Shown: piece after piece, positions 32,382 through 40,442 of the stretch
How the letters are laid out: the number at the start of each line of letters is the position of its first letter
Position numbering within the stretch: the first letter of the stretch is position 1
Source: Bacteroidia bacterium
GTDB lineage: Bacteria > Bacteroidota > Bacteroidia > JADZBD01
NCBI GenBank assembly: GCA_020852255.1
Contig: JADZBD010000016.1
Span: 124,001-188,000 of the forward strand
Reading direction: 5' to 3'
Length of the DNA stretch: 64,000 nucleotides
Position numbers and translations under genes: made by a program
The notes under the pieces: model-generated
Told to the model about the DNA's origin: nothing
The model's input: the letters and a program-made list of their open reading frames with translations, nothing else
The model's database searches: none

Positions 32382-33425
32382 ATGAAACTGAGCGATCTCA
32401 GGGTGCTGGAATTCGCCGGTGTTTTGGCCGGACCGTCCGTAGGGCAATTCTTCGCTGAATGTGGCGCCGCTGTTACCAAGGTAGAATCGCCCTCCGGCGA
32501 TATCACACGTAGCTGGAGAATACCCGGAGAACAAACCCCTAAAGGTACCTCGGCATATTACCTCTCCGTGAATCACGGAAAAAAAGTAGTACGCATAAAT
32601 ATCGGTGACCCGGGCAAGAGAAAATCTCTGGAGAAACTCGTGCGCTCGCACGACATCGTTATCGTCAATTTCTCCCGTGGTACTGAAAAAAAATATGGGC
32701 TCTCACCTGTGCATCTGCATCGCATGAATCCTTCCGCCATCATTGGCAGGATCGCCGGGTACCACGATCAGCCCGACCGGCCGGCCTTCGACCTCGTGCT
32801 GCAGGCCGAAAGCGGAATGCTCAGCATGAACGGCACCCGTACACAACCGGCGAAACTGCCGGTCGCTTTCATTGATCTTTTTGCGGCACATCAGCTCAAG
32901 GAAGGTATTCTCTGCGCCCTGGCCGAAGGAAAAAAAGGAGTACTTGTGTCGGTTTCGCTTATGGATGCCGCCATGGCCTCCCTTGCCAACCAGGCCGGCA
33001 ATTATCTGCTGGGTGGAAAAATGCCCCTACCACAAGGCATGCTGCATCCCAACATTGCTCCTTACGGCGAAACCATACTTACCCGTGACAAAAAAAAGCT
33101 GGTACTGGCAGTGGGAACCGACAAACAGTTCAGGGATCTTTGTGTGCTGATAAACTGCACATCCCTGCTCAAAGACCGGCGTTTTACTACCAATGAATTG
33201 CGTGTTAAACACCGTAAGGCCCTCCTCCTCTCTCTTCGTCGCGCTACCTCCACCTTCCCATCCGGGTTTTTCCAAACTGCCATGCGCAAGGGAAAACTCT
33301 CCGCCGGCCTCTTCCGGAGTGTCGGTGAAGCCCTGGATACCTTGCCTGCAAAAAGTTTCCTTGTCTGGCCGGGAGGCAAAAAAATACCTAAATCACTGAT
33401 TTTCAAGATAAAACAACTTGTATGA
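32382..33425 (+). CDS. CaiB/BaiF (family III) CoA transferase-like protein
   Basis: This 347 aa protein starts with the family pattern LSDLRVLEFAGVLAGPSVGQFFAECGA, contains the KVVRINIGDP region, the Asp of AFDLVLQAESGMLSMNG in the position of the catalytic residue, and MPLPQGMLHPNIAPYG. It is shorter than the usual 380-400 aa, with a reduced C-terminal part. Family members move CoA between carboxylic acids or racemise acyl-CoAs. The start at 32382 lies 8 bases after the THX terminator. Substrate unknown. Confidence 0.82.
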   Translation: MKLSDLRVLEFAGVLAGPSVGQFFAECGAAVTKVESPSGDITRSWRIPGEQTPKGTSAYYLSVNHGKKVVRINIGDPGKRKSLEKLVRSHDIVIVNFSRGTEKKYGLSPVHLHRMNPSAIIGRIAGYHDQPDRPAFDLVLQAESGMLSMNGTRTQPAKLPVAFIDLFAAHQLKEGILCALAEGKKGVLVSVSLMDAAMASLANQAGNYLLGGKMPLPQGMLHPNIAPYGETILTRDKKKLVLAVGTDKQFRDLCVLINCTSLLKDRRFTTNELRVKHRKALLLSLRRATSTFPSGFFQTAMRKGKLSAGLFRSVGEALDTLPAKSFLVWPGGKKIPKSLIFKIKQLV

Positions 33426-33482
33426 ACAAATATCTTGTTCATTGATTGTCAGGCCAGTAAGTGTTTTTTTTGCCGGATTCCG

Positions 33483-33490
33483 TAAATTTG
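33483..33490 (+). promoter_or_regulatory. Promoter -7 element of DUF6089-like gene
   Basis: TAAATTTG (33483-33490) matches TAnnTTTG, 10 bases before the ATG at 33501, so the leader would be very short. Confidence 0.5.
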
Positions 33491-33500
33491 CCTGATTGTG

Positions 33501-34403
33501 ATGAACCGTTCCGTACTGTTGATTTTCGTTCTTTTTCTTGGCATTACCGCCGATGCGCAGCGCTGGAATAAATTCCGTTATGAAGCCCTTCTCGGAATCG
33601 GTGCTACTAACTTTCTGGGAGACCTGGGTGGCGCAGATCAGATTGGAACCAACGGACTTAAAGACCTCGAACTTATACTCACTCGTCCTTCTGTGGCGGC
33701 AGGTCTCCGCTACCGTGTTTACGAACACTGGAGCGTGAAAGGATTATTCGCATGGGGGATTGTGCGTGGCGACGATAAGCTAACAGATGAATTTTACCGA
33801 AACAACCGGCAGCTGCATTTCAAATCCAACATCTATGAGCTTTCTTTCCAGATTGAGGGACACCTGATCAAAGAACAACCAGGCCACCGGTACAAAATCA
33901 AAGGTGCCCGCGGATGGAAGAATATTGAACTGAATGTTTATGGATTTGCAGGAATTGCCGGGCTTTATTTTAATCCCAAAGCCAAATATATTAACGGTGG
34001 CTGGTACGAGCTTCAGCCGCTTGGAACAGAAGGTCAGGGTATCAAACCTGACCTTGATCCATACAGCCGCGTAACCATTGCCATTCCTCTGGGAATCGGC
34101 ATCAAACATTTATTTACGCGTTATTTTTCGGTTGGACTGGAAGTGGGAATGCGAAAAACATTCACGGATTATCTGGACGATGTGAGCAGCACCTATTACA
34201 CGGATTCTATACGCACCTACTATAACAACGATCCCCTGCATGTTTATTTCGCTGATCCTTCACTCGGCCAGGGCCCTTCTCCCCGTTCCGTATGGCAAGG
34301 CCAGCAGCGGGGCGATCCTACAGACAAGGATGCCTATATGTTTGTACACATTACCATGGCGTATAAGCTCTCGTACAAAAAACGCACCCGATCTAAATTC
34401 TAA
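33501..34403 (+). CDS. DUF6089-like outer membrane protein
   Basis: This 300 aa protein has a signal peptide (LLIFVLFLGITADAQ) and a beta-barrel pattern of alternating hydrophobic and charged residues (RYEALLGIGATNFLGDLGG, AGLRYRVYEHWSVKG, YGFAGIAGLYFNPKAKY, GLEVGMRKTFTDYLDD) ending MFVHITMAYKLSYKKR. The start and the GATNFLGDLGG motif match DUF6089-like proteins of Bacteroidota. A role in envelope structure is likely; specific function unknown. It overlaps the convergent gene by 4 bases. Confidence 0.75.
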   Translation: MNRSVLLIFVLFLGITADAQRWNKFRYEALLGIGATNFLGDLGGADQIGTNGLKDLELILTRPSVAAGLRYRVYEHWSVKGLFAWGIVRGDDKLTDEFYRNNRQLHFKSNIYELSFQIEGHLIKEQPGHRYKIKGARGWKNIELNVYGFAGIAGLYFNPKAKYINGGWYELQPLGTEGQGIKPDLDPYSRVTIAIPLGIGIKHLFTRYFSVGLEVGMRKTFTDYLDDVSSTYYTDSIRTYYNNDPLHVYFADPSLGQGPSPRSVWQGQQRGDPTDKDAYMFVHITMAYKLSYKKRTRSKF

Positions 34404-34954
34404 TCTTTTTTGTATTTGCGTATTTCCCGCCTCAACAGGGAATACAACTCTGCGGTTTCATTTTCCGCCAGATCGTACCCGAAAGAATATTCCTTCCCGA
34501 AATAATTCAGCGTAATGGTCCCGTTCCGTGCAAATAGATCCACCGCGCGCAGGATGTTCAGAGGCGAAGACCGGTTCTGCACCACTTTTTTTATTTCTCT
34601 GAAACCGTCGTAACGGAAGAGGAGAGCCTTGCCTTTGCCATAGGTCCGTTCACCCACGCGCAAGCCATCGGGCCGGATTTTGATCACCTCTCTTCCTTTC
34701 CATTTCCAAAGGAAAAGTTGCAGACTTTTCCACTCAAAATACAGCCAGAAGCCAAGAAAAACGAATAGCATCACCTTTTGCTCCCTCACAGTAACGGCAG
34801 GAAAAAAGCTGATGGCTACGATTCCGCAGGCGGTCCAGAGTAAGAACCAGATCATCCGGAAGTATCCCTGCTTTTTATCCGGGGAGGAGGAAATTACGAT
34901 ACTACACTCCTCCGGCTTTTCCAGGTATGATATTTTTCTCCCTATGAATTTCAT
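34400..34954 (-). CDS. Hypothetical membrane protein, 184 aa
   Basis: Two hydrophobic segments (about residues 31-52 and 61-80) are followed by a cytosolic beta-rich domain (REVIKIRPDGLRVGERTYG... LLFRYDGFREIKKV), PH-like in pattern. Its start overlaps the stop of the yhhQ gene by 4 bases, so it is the last gene of the biotin operon. No family recognised. Confidence 0.6.
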   Translation of the reverse strand: MKFIGRKISYLEKPEECSIVISSSPDKKQGYFRMIWFLLWTACGIVAISFFPAVTVREQKVMLFVFLGFWLYFEWKSLQLFLWKWKGREVIKIRPDGLRVGERTYGKGKALLFRYDGFREIKKVVQNRSSPLNILRAVDLFARNGTITLNYFGKEYSFGYDLAENETAELYSLLRREIRKYKKD

Positions 34955-35613
34955 CTTTCTTTCTGAAGATACTTGTCAATCACACCATGTACGAGATAGA
35001 TCACCGGAATCAGTCCAAGGGCAACCATTAGCTTAAACAAATAGCCCCAGCTTGCTCTTTCCATCCATTCCTCCGCAGTCCACGCTCCTGGAATTACAAA
35101 GGCCACAAACTGAACAATGAAAGTATCCATAAGCTGTGAAATGGCGGTGGAAGCTGTTGCTCTGAGCCAGATCATTTTATTTCCGGTTAAGCCTTTGATC
35201 TTTGAAAAGCTAAAGGCATCCACCAATTGGGCAACAAGAAAAGCGATCACACTTCCGGCTATAATCCACTGGGATGTTCCAAAAACCTGTTTAAAGCTTT
35301 CAAAGCTGACGGAAGATCCCTTGATCGCCGGAATATCAATAGCGATAAAGAGAAGTAAAAAGGCATAGAGGATGAGTCCTACGGTTATCAAAGAAAGTCG
35401 TACCACCCCCTTTCTCCCATAATATTCATTGATAAGGTCAGTAGTTAGAAAAACAACCGGCCACGGAAGAATACCTATACTTTGAATAAAAGATAGTCCC
35501 ATAAAATCGAAATTGACGATCTTACCTCCTATCATCTCCGCCATAATTGCATTGGTGATAAAAAATCCCGCAAGGATCATGAAGACGGTATCTTTCCTGG
35601 AGTCGGGGTTCAT
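34951..35613 (-). CDS. YhhQ/VUT-family queuosine precursor transporter
   Basis: This 220 aa membrane protein has about six helices with the family signature ITNAIMAEMIGGKIVNF near the start, the DLINEYYGRK loop and a C-terminal TASTAISQLMDTFIVQFVAF. YhhQ proteins import queuine precursors (7-cyano-7-deazaguanine) for tRNA modification; related VUT-family members may carry other vitamins. It overlaps bioA by 4 bases, so co-expression with biotin genes is indicated. Confidence 0.82.
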   Translation of the reverse strand: MNPDSRKDTVFMILAGFFITNAIMAEMIGGKIVNFDFMGLSFIQSIGILPWPVVFLTTDLINEYYGRKGVVRLSLITVGLILYAFLLLFIAIDIPAIKGSSVSFESFKQVFGTSQWIIAGSVIAFLVAQLVDAFSFSKIKGLTGNKMIWLRATASTAISQLMDTFIVQFVAFVIPGAWTAEEWMERASWGYLFKLMVALGLIPVIYLVHGVIDKYLQKER

Positions 35614-36842
35614 TTCAGCAGGCGTATAAAATCTCTTATCTGTTCAAACGCACGCACAAGATCCTGGCGTCGGGAACAATAAGGGGGTACCATATAAATC
35701 ACATTCCCGATCGGGCGCAGCATGGTACCTCGCTTTCTAAAATAGATTTCAGCTTCTGCGAGTGATCTCTTAAAATACCCTTGTGGTACAGCTACTTCTA
35801 TCGCGAGGATGGTTCCAAGTGCACGGGATTCTTTAACCCGTTTCCACTCCCCCGCTTCCGGAGAAAGTTCCTTAATTACAGAAGTAATCCGTCTGATTCC
35901 GGCATCCGGACTACGCCGGAGATGAAGACCAAGTGAGGCGGAAGCCGCACTGCAGGCAACCGGATTGGCAGTATAAGAATGTCCGTGTCTCAGCATTTTT
36001 TCCGGATCGTGGGAGCGGAAGGCGATCGCAACCCGGGAAGAAACCACTGTTGCACCCAGCGCCATCACACCACCAGTAAGTCCTTTAGAAAAACAATAAA
36101 TGTCCGGCTTTATCTCTATCTGTTCAGAGGCGAAGAGTGTTCCCGTTCGTCCGAAGCCGGAAAATACTTCATCAGCGATCAGCAGTATCCCGTTTCTCCT
36201 GCATGTATGAAGTAGTTCTTCCAGCTTTCCGGGATCTGTCATTTTCATCCCTGCAGCACCCTGCACGAGTGGCTCATAAATAAGAGCGGCGGCTCCTTTG
36301 ATTACCGGAGCAAGATTCCGGATGTCAGCAGGGTCTATCACCTGCACATCAAACAAGTACTCTCGGAACGGATAAAAAAAACCAGAACTTATTCCCGCAC
36401 TCATAGCGCCAAATGTGTCACCATGGTAACCTCCCTTAAGGGCCAGTATTTTCCGGCGAATTTTCTTTTTATTTTTCCAAAACTGCAGGGCCATCTTCAC
36501 TGCCACCTCAACGGCCGTGCTGCCGTTGTCGGAGTAAAAAACTTTTTCCTGCTCTGCGGGAAGCAATGTCAATAATTTCCGTGAACATTCTTCAGCTGCT
36601 GAATGGGTATACCCGGCAAACATCACATGATCCAGAATAGCAATCTGCTTTTGCACTGCCCGTACAATTTCCGGCTGTCCATGCCCGTGTGTGCAGGTCC
36701 ACCAGGAAGACACCGCATCAAAATATTTCCGGTTGTTTGAGCCGTAAAGATATTGTCCTTTACCGCGTTTTATTTGCTCCGGACTATCATTCATTCCGGG
36801 GGTAAAAGGATGCCAGTTAAAGAGGTGGGACTTTCTGCCCAT
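35610..36842 (-). CDS. bioA: Adenosylmethionine-8-amino-7-oxononanoate aminotransferase
   Basis: This 410 aa class III aminotransferase begins HLFNWHPFTPGMN and SSWWTCTHGHGQPE, typical of BioA. PLP lysine lies in CFSKGLTGGVM; other motifs are VFYSDNGSTAVEVAVKMA, ALKGGYHGDTFGAMS and IADEVFSGFGRTG. It converts 7-keto-8-aminopelargonic acid to 7,8-diaminopelargonic acid with SAM as amino donor. Its ATG overlaps the bioD stop by one base, so the two are translationally coupled. Confidence 0.94.
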   Translation of the reverse strand: MGRKSHLFNWHPFTPGMNDSPEQIKRGKGQYLYGSNNRKYFDAVSSWWTCTHGHGQPEIVRAVQKQIAILDHVMFAGYTHSAAEECSRKLLTLLPAEQEKVFYSDNGSTAVEVAVKMALQFWKNKKKIRRKILALKGGYHGDTFGAMSAGISSGFFYPFREYLFDVQVIDPADIRNLAPVIKGAAALIYEPLVQGAAGMKMTDPGKLEELLHTCRRNGILLIADEVFSGFGRTGTLFASEQIEIKPDIYCFSKGLTGGVMALGATVVSSRVAIAFRSHDPEKMLRHGHSYTANPVACSAASASLGLHLRRSPDAGIRRITSVIKELSPEAGEWKRVKESRALGTILAIEVAVPQGYFKRSLAEAEIYFRKRGTMLRPIGNVIYMVPPYCSRRQDLVRAFEQIRDFIRLLK

Positions 36843-37459
36843 CAGATTTTCGCAAACAATGGTGCGTAGCGGAGAATCATTTCCTTATTTACCTCCGCCT
36901 CTTTCTTAATTGTTCCCAGTTGTGGAACGCCCGAAAGCTCATTGATGATATCCTCGGAAAGCTGGTGGGAAGGCCCGTCAAGGATCCAGCCTGTGATCCG
37001 GATATTTCTCTGCTTCAGGCACTCAAAGGACATGAGGGAATGATTAATGCTGCCGAGGTAATTCTGAACCACCACAATCGCCTCAGCGCCGAATGCGGGG
37101 ATCATATCCACAATCATTTGCCTGTGGTTAAGGGGAACTAAAATTCCTCCTGCTCCTTCAATAATCAGTGTATTGGATGTTTCAGGAGGAACAATTTTAT
37201 CAAACTCAATTGTTATGCCCTCGGTTTCAGCCGCTGCGTGGGGCGACATATACTGTTTAAAGGAATAGCTTTCGGGATGGATAACCGTTCGCGGGTTGGA
37301 AATCAGCTTCCGCAACTTTTCTGCATCAGAACCGAAGTAGTTCCCGGTTTGAACCGGTTTCCAGTAATCGGCCTGCAATGCCTCGCAAAGTATAGCACTT
37401 ACCACTGTCTTACCTACATCGGTACCGATGCCGGTAACAAAAATTCTGCGTGATGACAT
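36842..37459 (-). CDS. bioD: Dethiobiotin synthase
   Basis: This 205 aa enzyme starts with the P-loop RRIFVTGIGTDVGKTVVSA, then YWKPVQTGNY and LIIEGAGGILVPLN, the substrate and phosphate sites of BioD. It closes the ureido ring of dethiobiotin from diaminopelargonate, CO2 and ATP. It is the first gene of the minus-strand biotin operon bioD-bioA-yhhQ-34400. Confidence 0.94.
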   Translation of the reverse strand: MSSRRIFVTGIGTDVGKTVVSAILCEALQADYWKPVQTGNYFGSDAEKLRKLISNPRTVIHPESYSFKQYMSPHAAAETEGITIEFDKIVPPETSNTLIIEGAGGILVPLNHRQMIVDMIPAFGAEAIVVVQNYLGSINHSLMSFECLKQRNIRITGWILDGPSHQLSEDIINELSGVPQLGTIKKEAEVNKEMILRYAPLFAKI

Positions 37460-37552
37460 ACCTGTTGTGAAAGTGCCGGCGGTTATTTAATCTAATCTTC
37501 TGCATCAAACAACCGCCGGACTTCCGTAAATGTACAAAAAAACCAGACCGGA

Positions 37553-38149
37553 TCAGGTCTCTTTCCGCAGTGTCCAGATATTAAATCCGAAACCAAATGC
37601 CACCCTGAATTCATTCAGGGAAACGGCCGGGATATCCGAGATATGGGTACCGGCCGCATATTTCACCTCCATGAAAAGATGGGTCCACTTGCTGGCATAA
37701 TAATGCAGCCCTGCTGTTACTGACGCCATAGGATTAATGGATGCAGGATAAGCGGATCGGTTATACGGCTCCGGCTCATTTTCCGGATGCTCGGGTTTCG
37801 CGAGTCGTGTCCAGCTCACACCAGGTTCAAAACCCATGTATGGATCCAGATGACTCTTGGTCGGAAAATGATAGTAGTATCCGGTAAAAATGCCGCTGTT
37901 ATTGCTGAACGGATGCTGCATGCCGTCGCTATCGAGGAAGAACCACACGCCTCCACGAAAGGAGATATTCTTCTGTATGTAGTACTCCAGATTTCCGCTG
38001 ATGTACATATTCGTTCCTGAGTAAGTGAGCGGCTTCCCGATTGCCAGTGTTCCTTTACCTGTGAATAGTCCCTGCCCAATGAAGGGCTTCTTTTCCTGCG
38101 CACAGAACACGGCCGGCAGGAACAGAAGGACAAGGATGAAGTTTCTCAT
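37553..38149 (-). CDS. Outer membrane beta-barrel protein, 198 aa
   Basis: A signal peptide (LVLLFLPAVFCAQ) precedes about eight predicted beta strands (NMYISGNLEYYIQKNISFRGG, YMGFEPGVSWTRL, ASVTAGLHYYASKWTHLFMEV, EFRVAFGFGFNIW). It probably is a small outer membrane barrel. Its start lies 7 bases after the gene at 38157-38840, which encodes a similar protein, so they form a two-gene unit. Function unknown. Confidence 0.65.
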   Translation of the reverse strand: MRNFILVLLFLPAVFCAQEKKPFIGQGLFTGKGTLAIGKPLTYSGTNMYISGNLEYYIQKNISFRGGVWFFLDSDGMQHPFSNNSGIFTGYYYHFPTKSHLDPYMGFEPGVSWTRLAKPEHPENEPEPYNRSAYPASINPMASVTAGLHYYASKWTHLFMEVKYAAGTHISDIPAVSLNEFRVAFGFGFNIWTLRKET

Positions 38150-38156
38150 GTCCGGT

Positions 38157-38840
38157 TTATTTGCGTTTGAGCAGATCTGTTACAACAAAATTAGCACTTA
38201 CGGTAAGGAAGAAATGTCCCTCCAGCGCATGCCCCTTTTCTTCTTTCATGGCAAGGTACTCAGCTCCGTAGCTGTTCTCCCCCACGTACGTATGAATATC
38301 TCCACCGAAATGCAGCACGTATTGTCCGGTCAGTGAAATATCTACGCGGTCGGTAAAGTTGTAATGGGTTCCCATACCCAGCTGCGTTGCAAAACTCCAG
38401 CGGTCGCGTGTTTTTTTCATATAATCACCCTGTTCATCATCAAAATAGAGATTAGTGGTAATTTTTGCGTAATCACCACAAAATCCTCCGAGTACGTAAG
38501 GTGTAAACCGACCGGCCTGTTTGATTTGCTTACCCGGATAAATAACCATAGACTCTCCTATGTGTGCATCTACCCTCTGCCCGAGGCCCGCAATATCTGT
38601 CGTAATCCAGTCAAAAAACCATTCCGTATTAAGTGTCCGGGAAATGCGGTACCGACATTGCCAGCCCGCGCCCAAACCAAAATGATTACCGTTAAGCGTA
38701 AAAACACTTCCTGTGCTCCTTACTCCGAATTCAATTTCACCCGCGGGAGTATTCGTTGTTGGACCGGGATCTGTTTCCGGCCCTTGTGCCGCCGCAGCCA
38801 TCCAGGCCAGCAGACATGCGATGAGGATGTTGTTTTTCAT
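38157..38840 (-). CDS. Outer membrane beta-barrel protein, 227 aa
   Basis: A signal peptide (ILIACLLAWMAAAAQ) and a barrel pattern (GVRSTGSVFTLNGNHFGLGAG, RYRISRTLNTEWFFDW, TPYVLGGFCGDYAKIT, THYNFTDRVDISLTGQYVLHFGGD, FFLTVSANFVVTDLLK) support an outer membrane protein. It is upstream of the related gene at 37553-38149 on the same transcript. A perfect palindrome about 80 bases upstream of the start (38916-38932) may be its control site. Confidence 0.65.
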   Translation of the reverse strand: MKNNILIACLLAWMAAAAQGPETDPGPTTNTPAGEIEFGVRSTGSVFTLNGNHFGLGAGWQCRYRISRTLNTEWFFDWITTDIAGLGQRVDAHIGESMVIYPGKQIKQAGRFTPYVLGGFCGDYAKITTNLYFDDEQGDYMKKTRDRWSFATQLGMGTHYNFTDRVDISLTGQYVLHFGGDIHTYVGENSYGAEYLAMKEEKGHALEGHFFLTVSANFVVTDLLKRK

Positions 38841-38915
38841 GATTTCTGTTTTTGGTGTTATTCCGAGTAAATCTCCTCCTCATGGTTCGCATTTAAAAAC
38901 TGAAACGCCCCCCCT

Positions 38916-38932
38916 GGTTAAATATTTTAACC
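38916..38932. promoter_or_regulatory. Perfect palindrome, candidate operator
   Basis: GGTTAAA (38916-38922), TAT, TTTAACC (38926-38932) form a perfect inverted repeat in the gap upstream of the two barrel protein genes. There is no T run, so it is not a terminator. A binding site for a dimeric regulator is likely. Confidence 0.4.
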
Positions 38933-39049
38933 GAAAAAGAACCATTGTATCCTAAAATTTACGAACGAAACGATGTTCCCTATGCAAGGTAAGACAAAAC
39001 AGTGAAAAATACAGACGAAAAAAATGCGTGTGCAAATAGAAATGGTGAA

Positions 39050-40420
39050 TCAAAGCCGGATCCCGATCACCAGCACATCGTCCACCTGCTCTGCACCTCC
39101 CATCCATTCACCGAAAAAATTCCCAAGATACTTCCCCTGCTCCTGCATAGGGAGGGATCGGATACTAAGCAAGGTCAATTTGAATTGCTTTGTCATCATC
39201 TTTTTTCCGGTCTTGCCATGAAACTGATCTGCATAGCCGTCCGTAAAAAGATAGAGTAGATCGCCCGGTTGCAGCCTGATTTCATGGCTGTCAAAAACCA
39301 TGTTGTCATGAGTATGTCCGGCAATGGAACATTTGGTTGCCTTAATTTCTTCGATACTGTCCATTCCCTTGCGGATGATCCACAACGGCCGGTTTGCCCC
39401 TGAGAATTTCACTGTACGGTTCGCTCTGTCTATAGTACAAAGTGCGATGTCCATCCCGTCTCTTCCTGTTTCCTCTTCTTCCGATTGCCGCAGAGATTGC
39501 TTCACCCTGATATTTACATTTTTCAAAACTTCCGGGGGATGATCCGATACAGAAAGAGCCTCCTCCAGTTTTTCTGTACATATCATGCTCATGAGGGCAC
39601 CGGGGACTCCGTGTCCGGTACAATCAGCCGCCGCTACGCTTACCGTGTTGCCATTATCCCGGAAAAAATAAAAATCGCCGCTCACAATATCCTTCGGTCT
39701 ATACAAGATGAAACTTTCCGGGAAGAAGGTTTCAAATTGCGACAGGTCCGGCAGTTTCGCATGCTGGATACGTTGCGCATAATTAATACTATCCAAAATG
39801 CTTTTGTTCTTTTCAGTCAGAAGCAATTTCTGTTCAGTAATAATCGTCCGGGCTTCCCGAATGGTGTTCATATGACTCCAGATAGCCGTAACGGTGAGAA
39901 GGATAGGGATGAAATTCAGAAAAACCGGGGCCTCTCCGGGTATGCTTTCAGTGATTGCATGTACGGTCAGGAGGCCGTTTAGCTGAGCATTCAGCAACAC
40001 ATAAATGATCGGAACCCAACCAAGAAAACAGCAATATAAAATTCTCGTCCATCCCCTCAGCAACAAGGCACCGATAGTCAGAAAAAACGCTGACCATACG
40101 ATCGAAACACTATCCAGCTTTACCGGATTCAGCATCATAAATGCCAACAGGTAGGAAATCAAGGCGTAGGAAAAGAAAAAAATAATGGAGGTGTCGAGCA
40201 CTTTAAACTTCCGCAGGAAATAAAGCAGAAGAAAGATCACCGCCAGATCCGTCAGGTGCTTAATGAGCACCTTATTCCATCCCATAGCCACATCTGTAAA
40301 AACAGGCAGCAGGAAGAGGAGACTGAAGGTGAGCACGAAGCGGTAGAACATCAACGCTCTTGCCCTTTCGAACAAATCGACATTATCTCCGAGGTGTTTC
40401 CCTATGAAGTACTTTTTCAT
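39050..40420 (-). CDS. Membrane-bound SpoIIE-type PP2C phosphatase
   Basis: This 456 aa protein has several hydrophobic segments in the N-terminal 190 residues (about 25-50, 60-75, 80-98, 103-120, 125-150, 165-182), then a coiled linker (LLTEKNKSILDSINYAQRIQ) and a SpoIIE/PP2C domain: VSGDFYFF, AAADCTGHGVPGALMSM, and a C-terminal QVDDVLVIGIRL. SpoIIE-type phosphatases remove phosphate from anti-sigma antagonist-like proteins or similar. The membrane part may be a sensor. No partner kinase or STAS protein is next to it. Confidence 0.85.
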   Translation of the reverse strand: MKKYFIGKHLGDNVDLFERARALMFYRFVLTFSLLFLLPVFTDVAMGWNKVLIKHLTDLAVIFLLLYFLRKFKVLDTSIIFFFSYALISYLLAFMMLNPVKLDSVSIVWSAFFLTIGALLLRGWTRILYCCFLGWVPIIYVLLNAQLNGLLTVHAITESIPGEAPVFLNFIPILLTVTAIWSHMNTIREARTIITEQKLLLTEKNKSILDSINYAQRIQHAKLPDLSQFETFFPESFILYRPKDIVSGDFYFFRDNGNTVSVAAADCTGHGVPGALMSMICTEKLEEALSVSDHPPEVLKNVNIRVKQSLRQSEEEETGRDGMDIALCTIDRANRTVKFSGANRPLWIIRKGMDSIEEIKATKCSIAGHTHDNMVFDSHEIRLQPGDLLYLFTDGYADQFHGKTGKKMMTKQFKLTLLSIRSLPMQEQGKYLGNFFGEWMGGAEQVDDVLVIGIRL

Positions 40421-40442
40421 GAAACGTACAATACTTCCCGGC

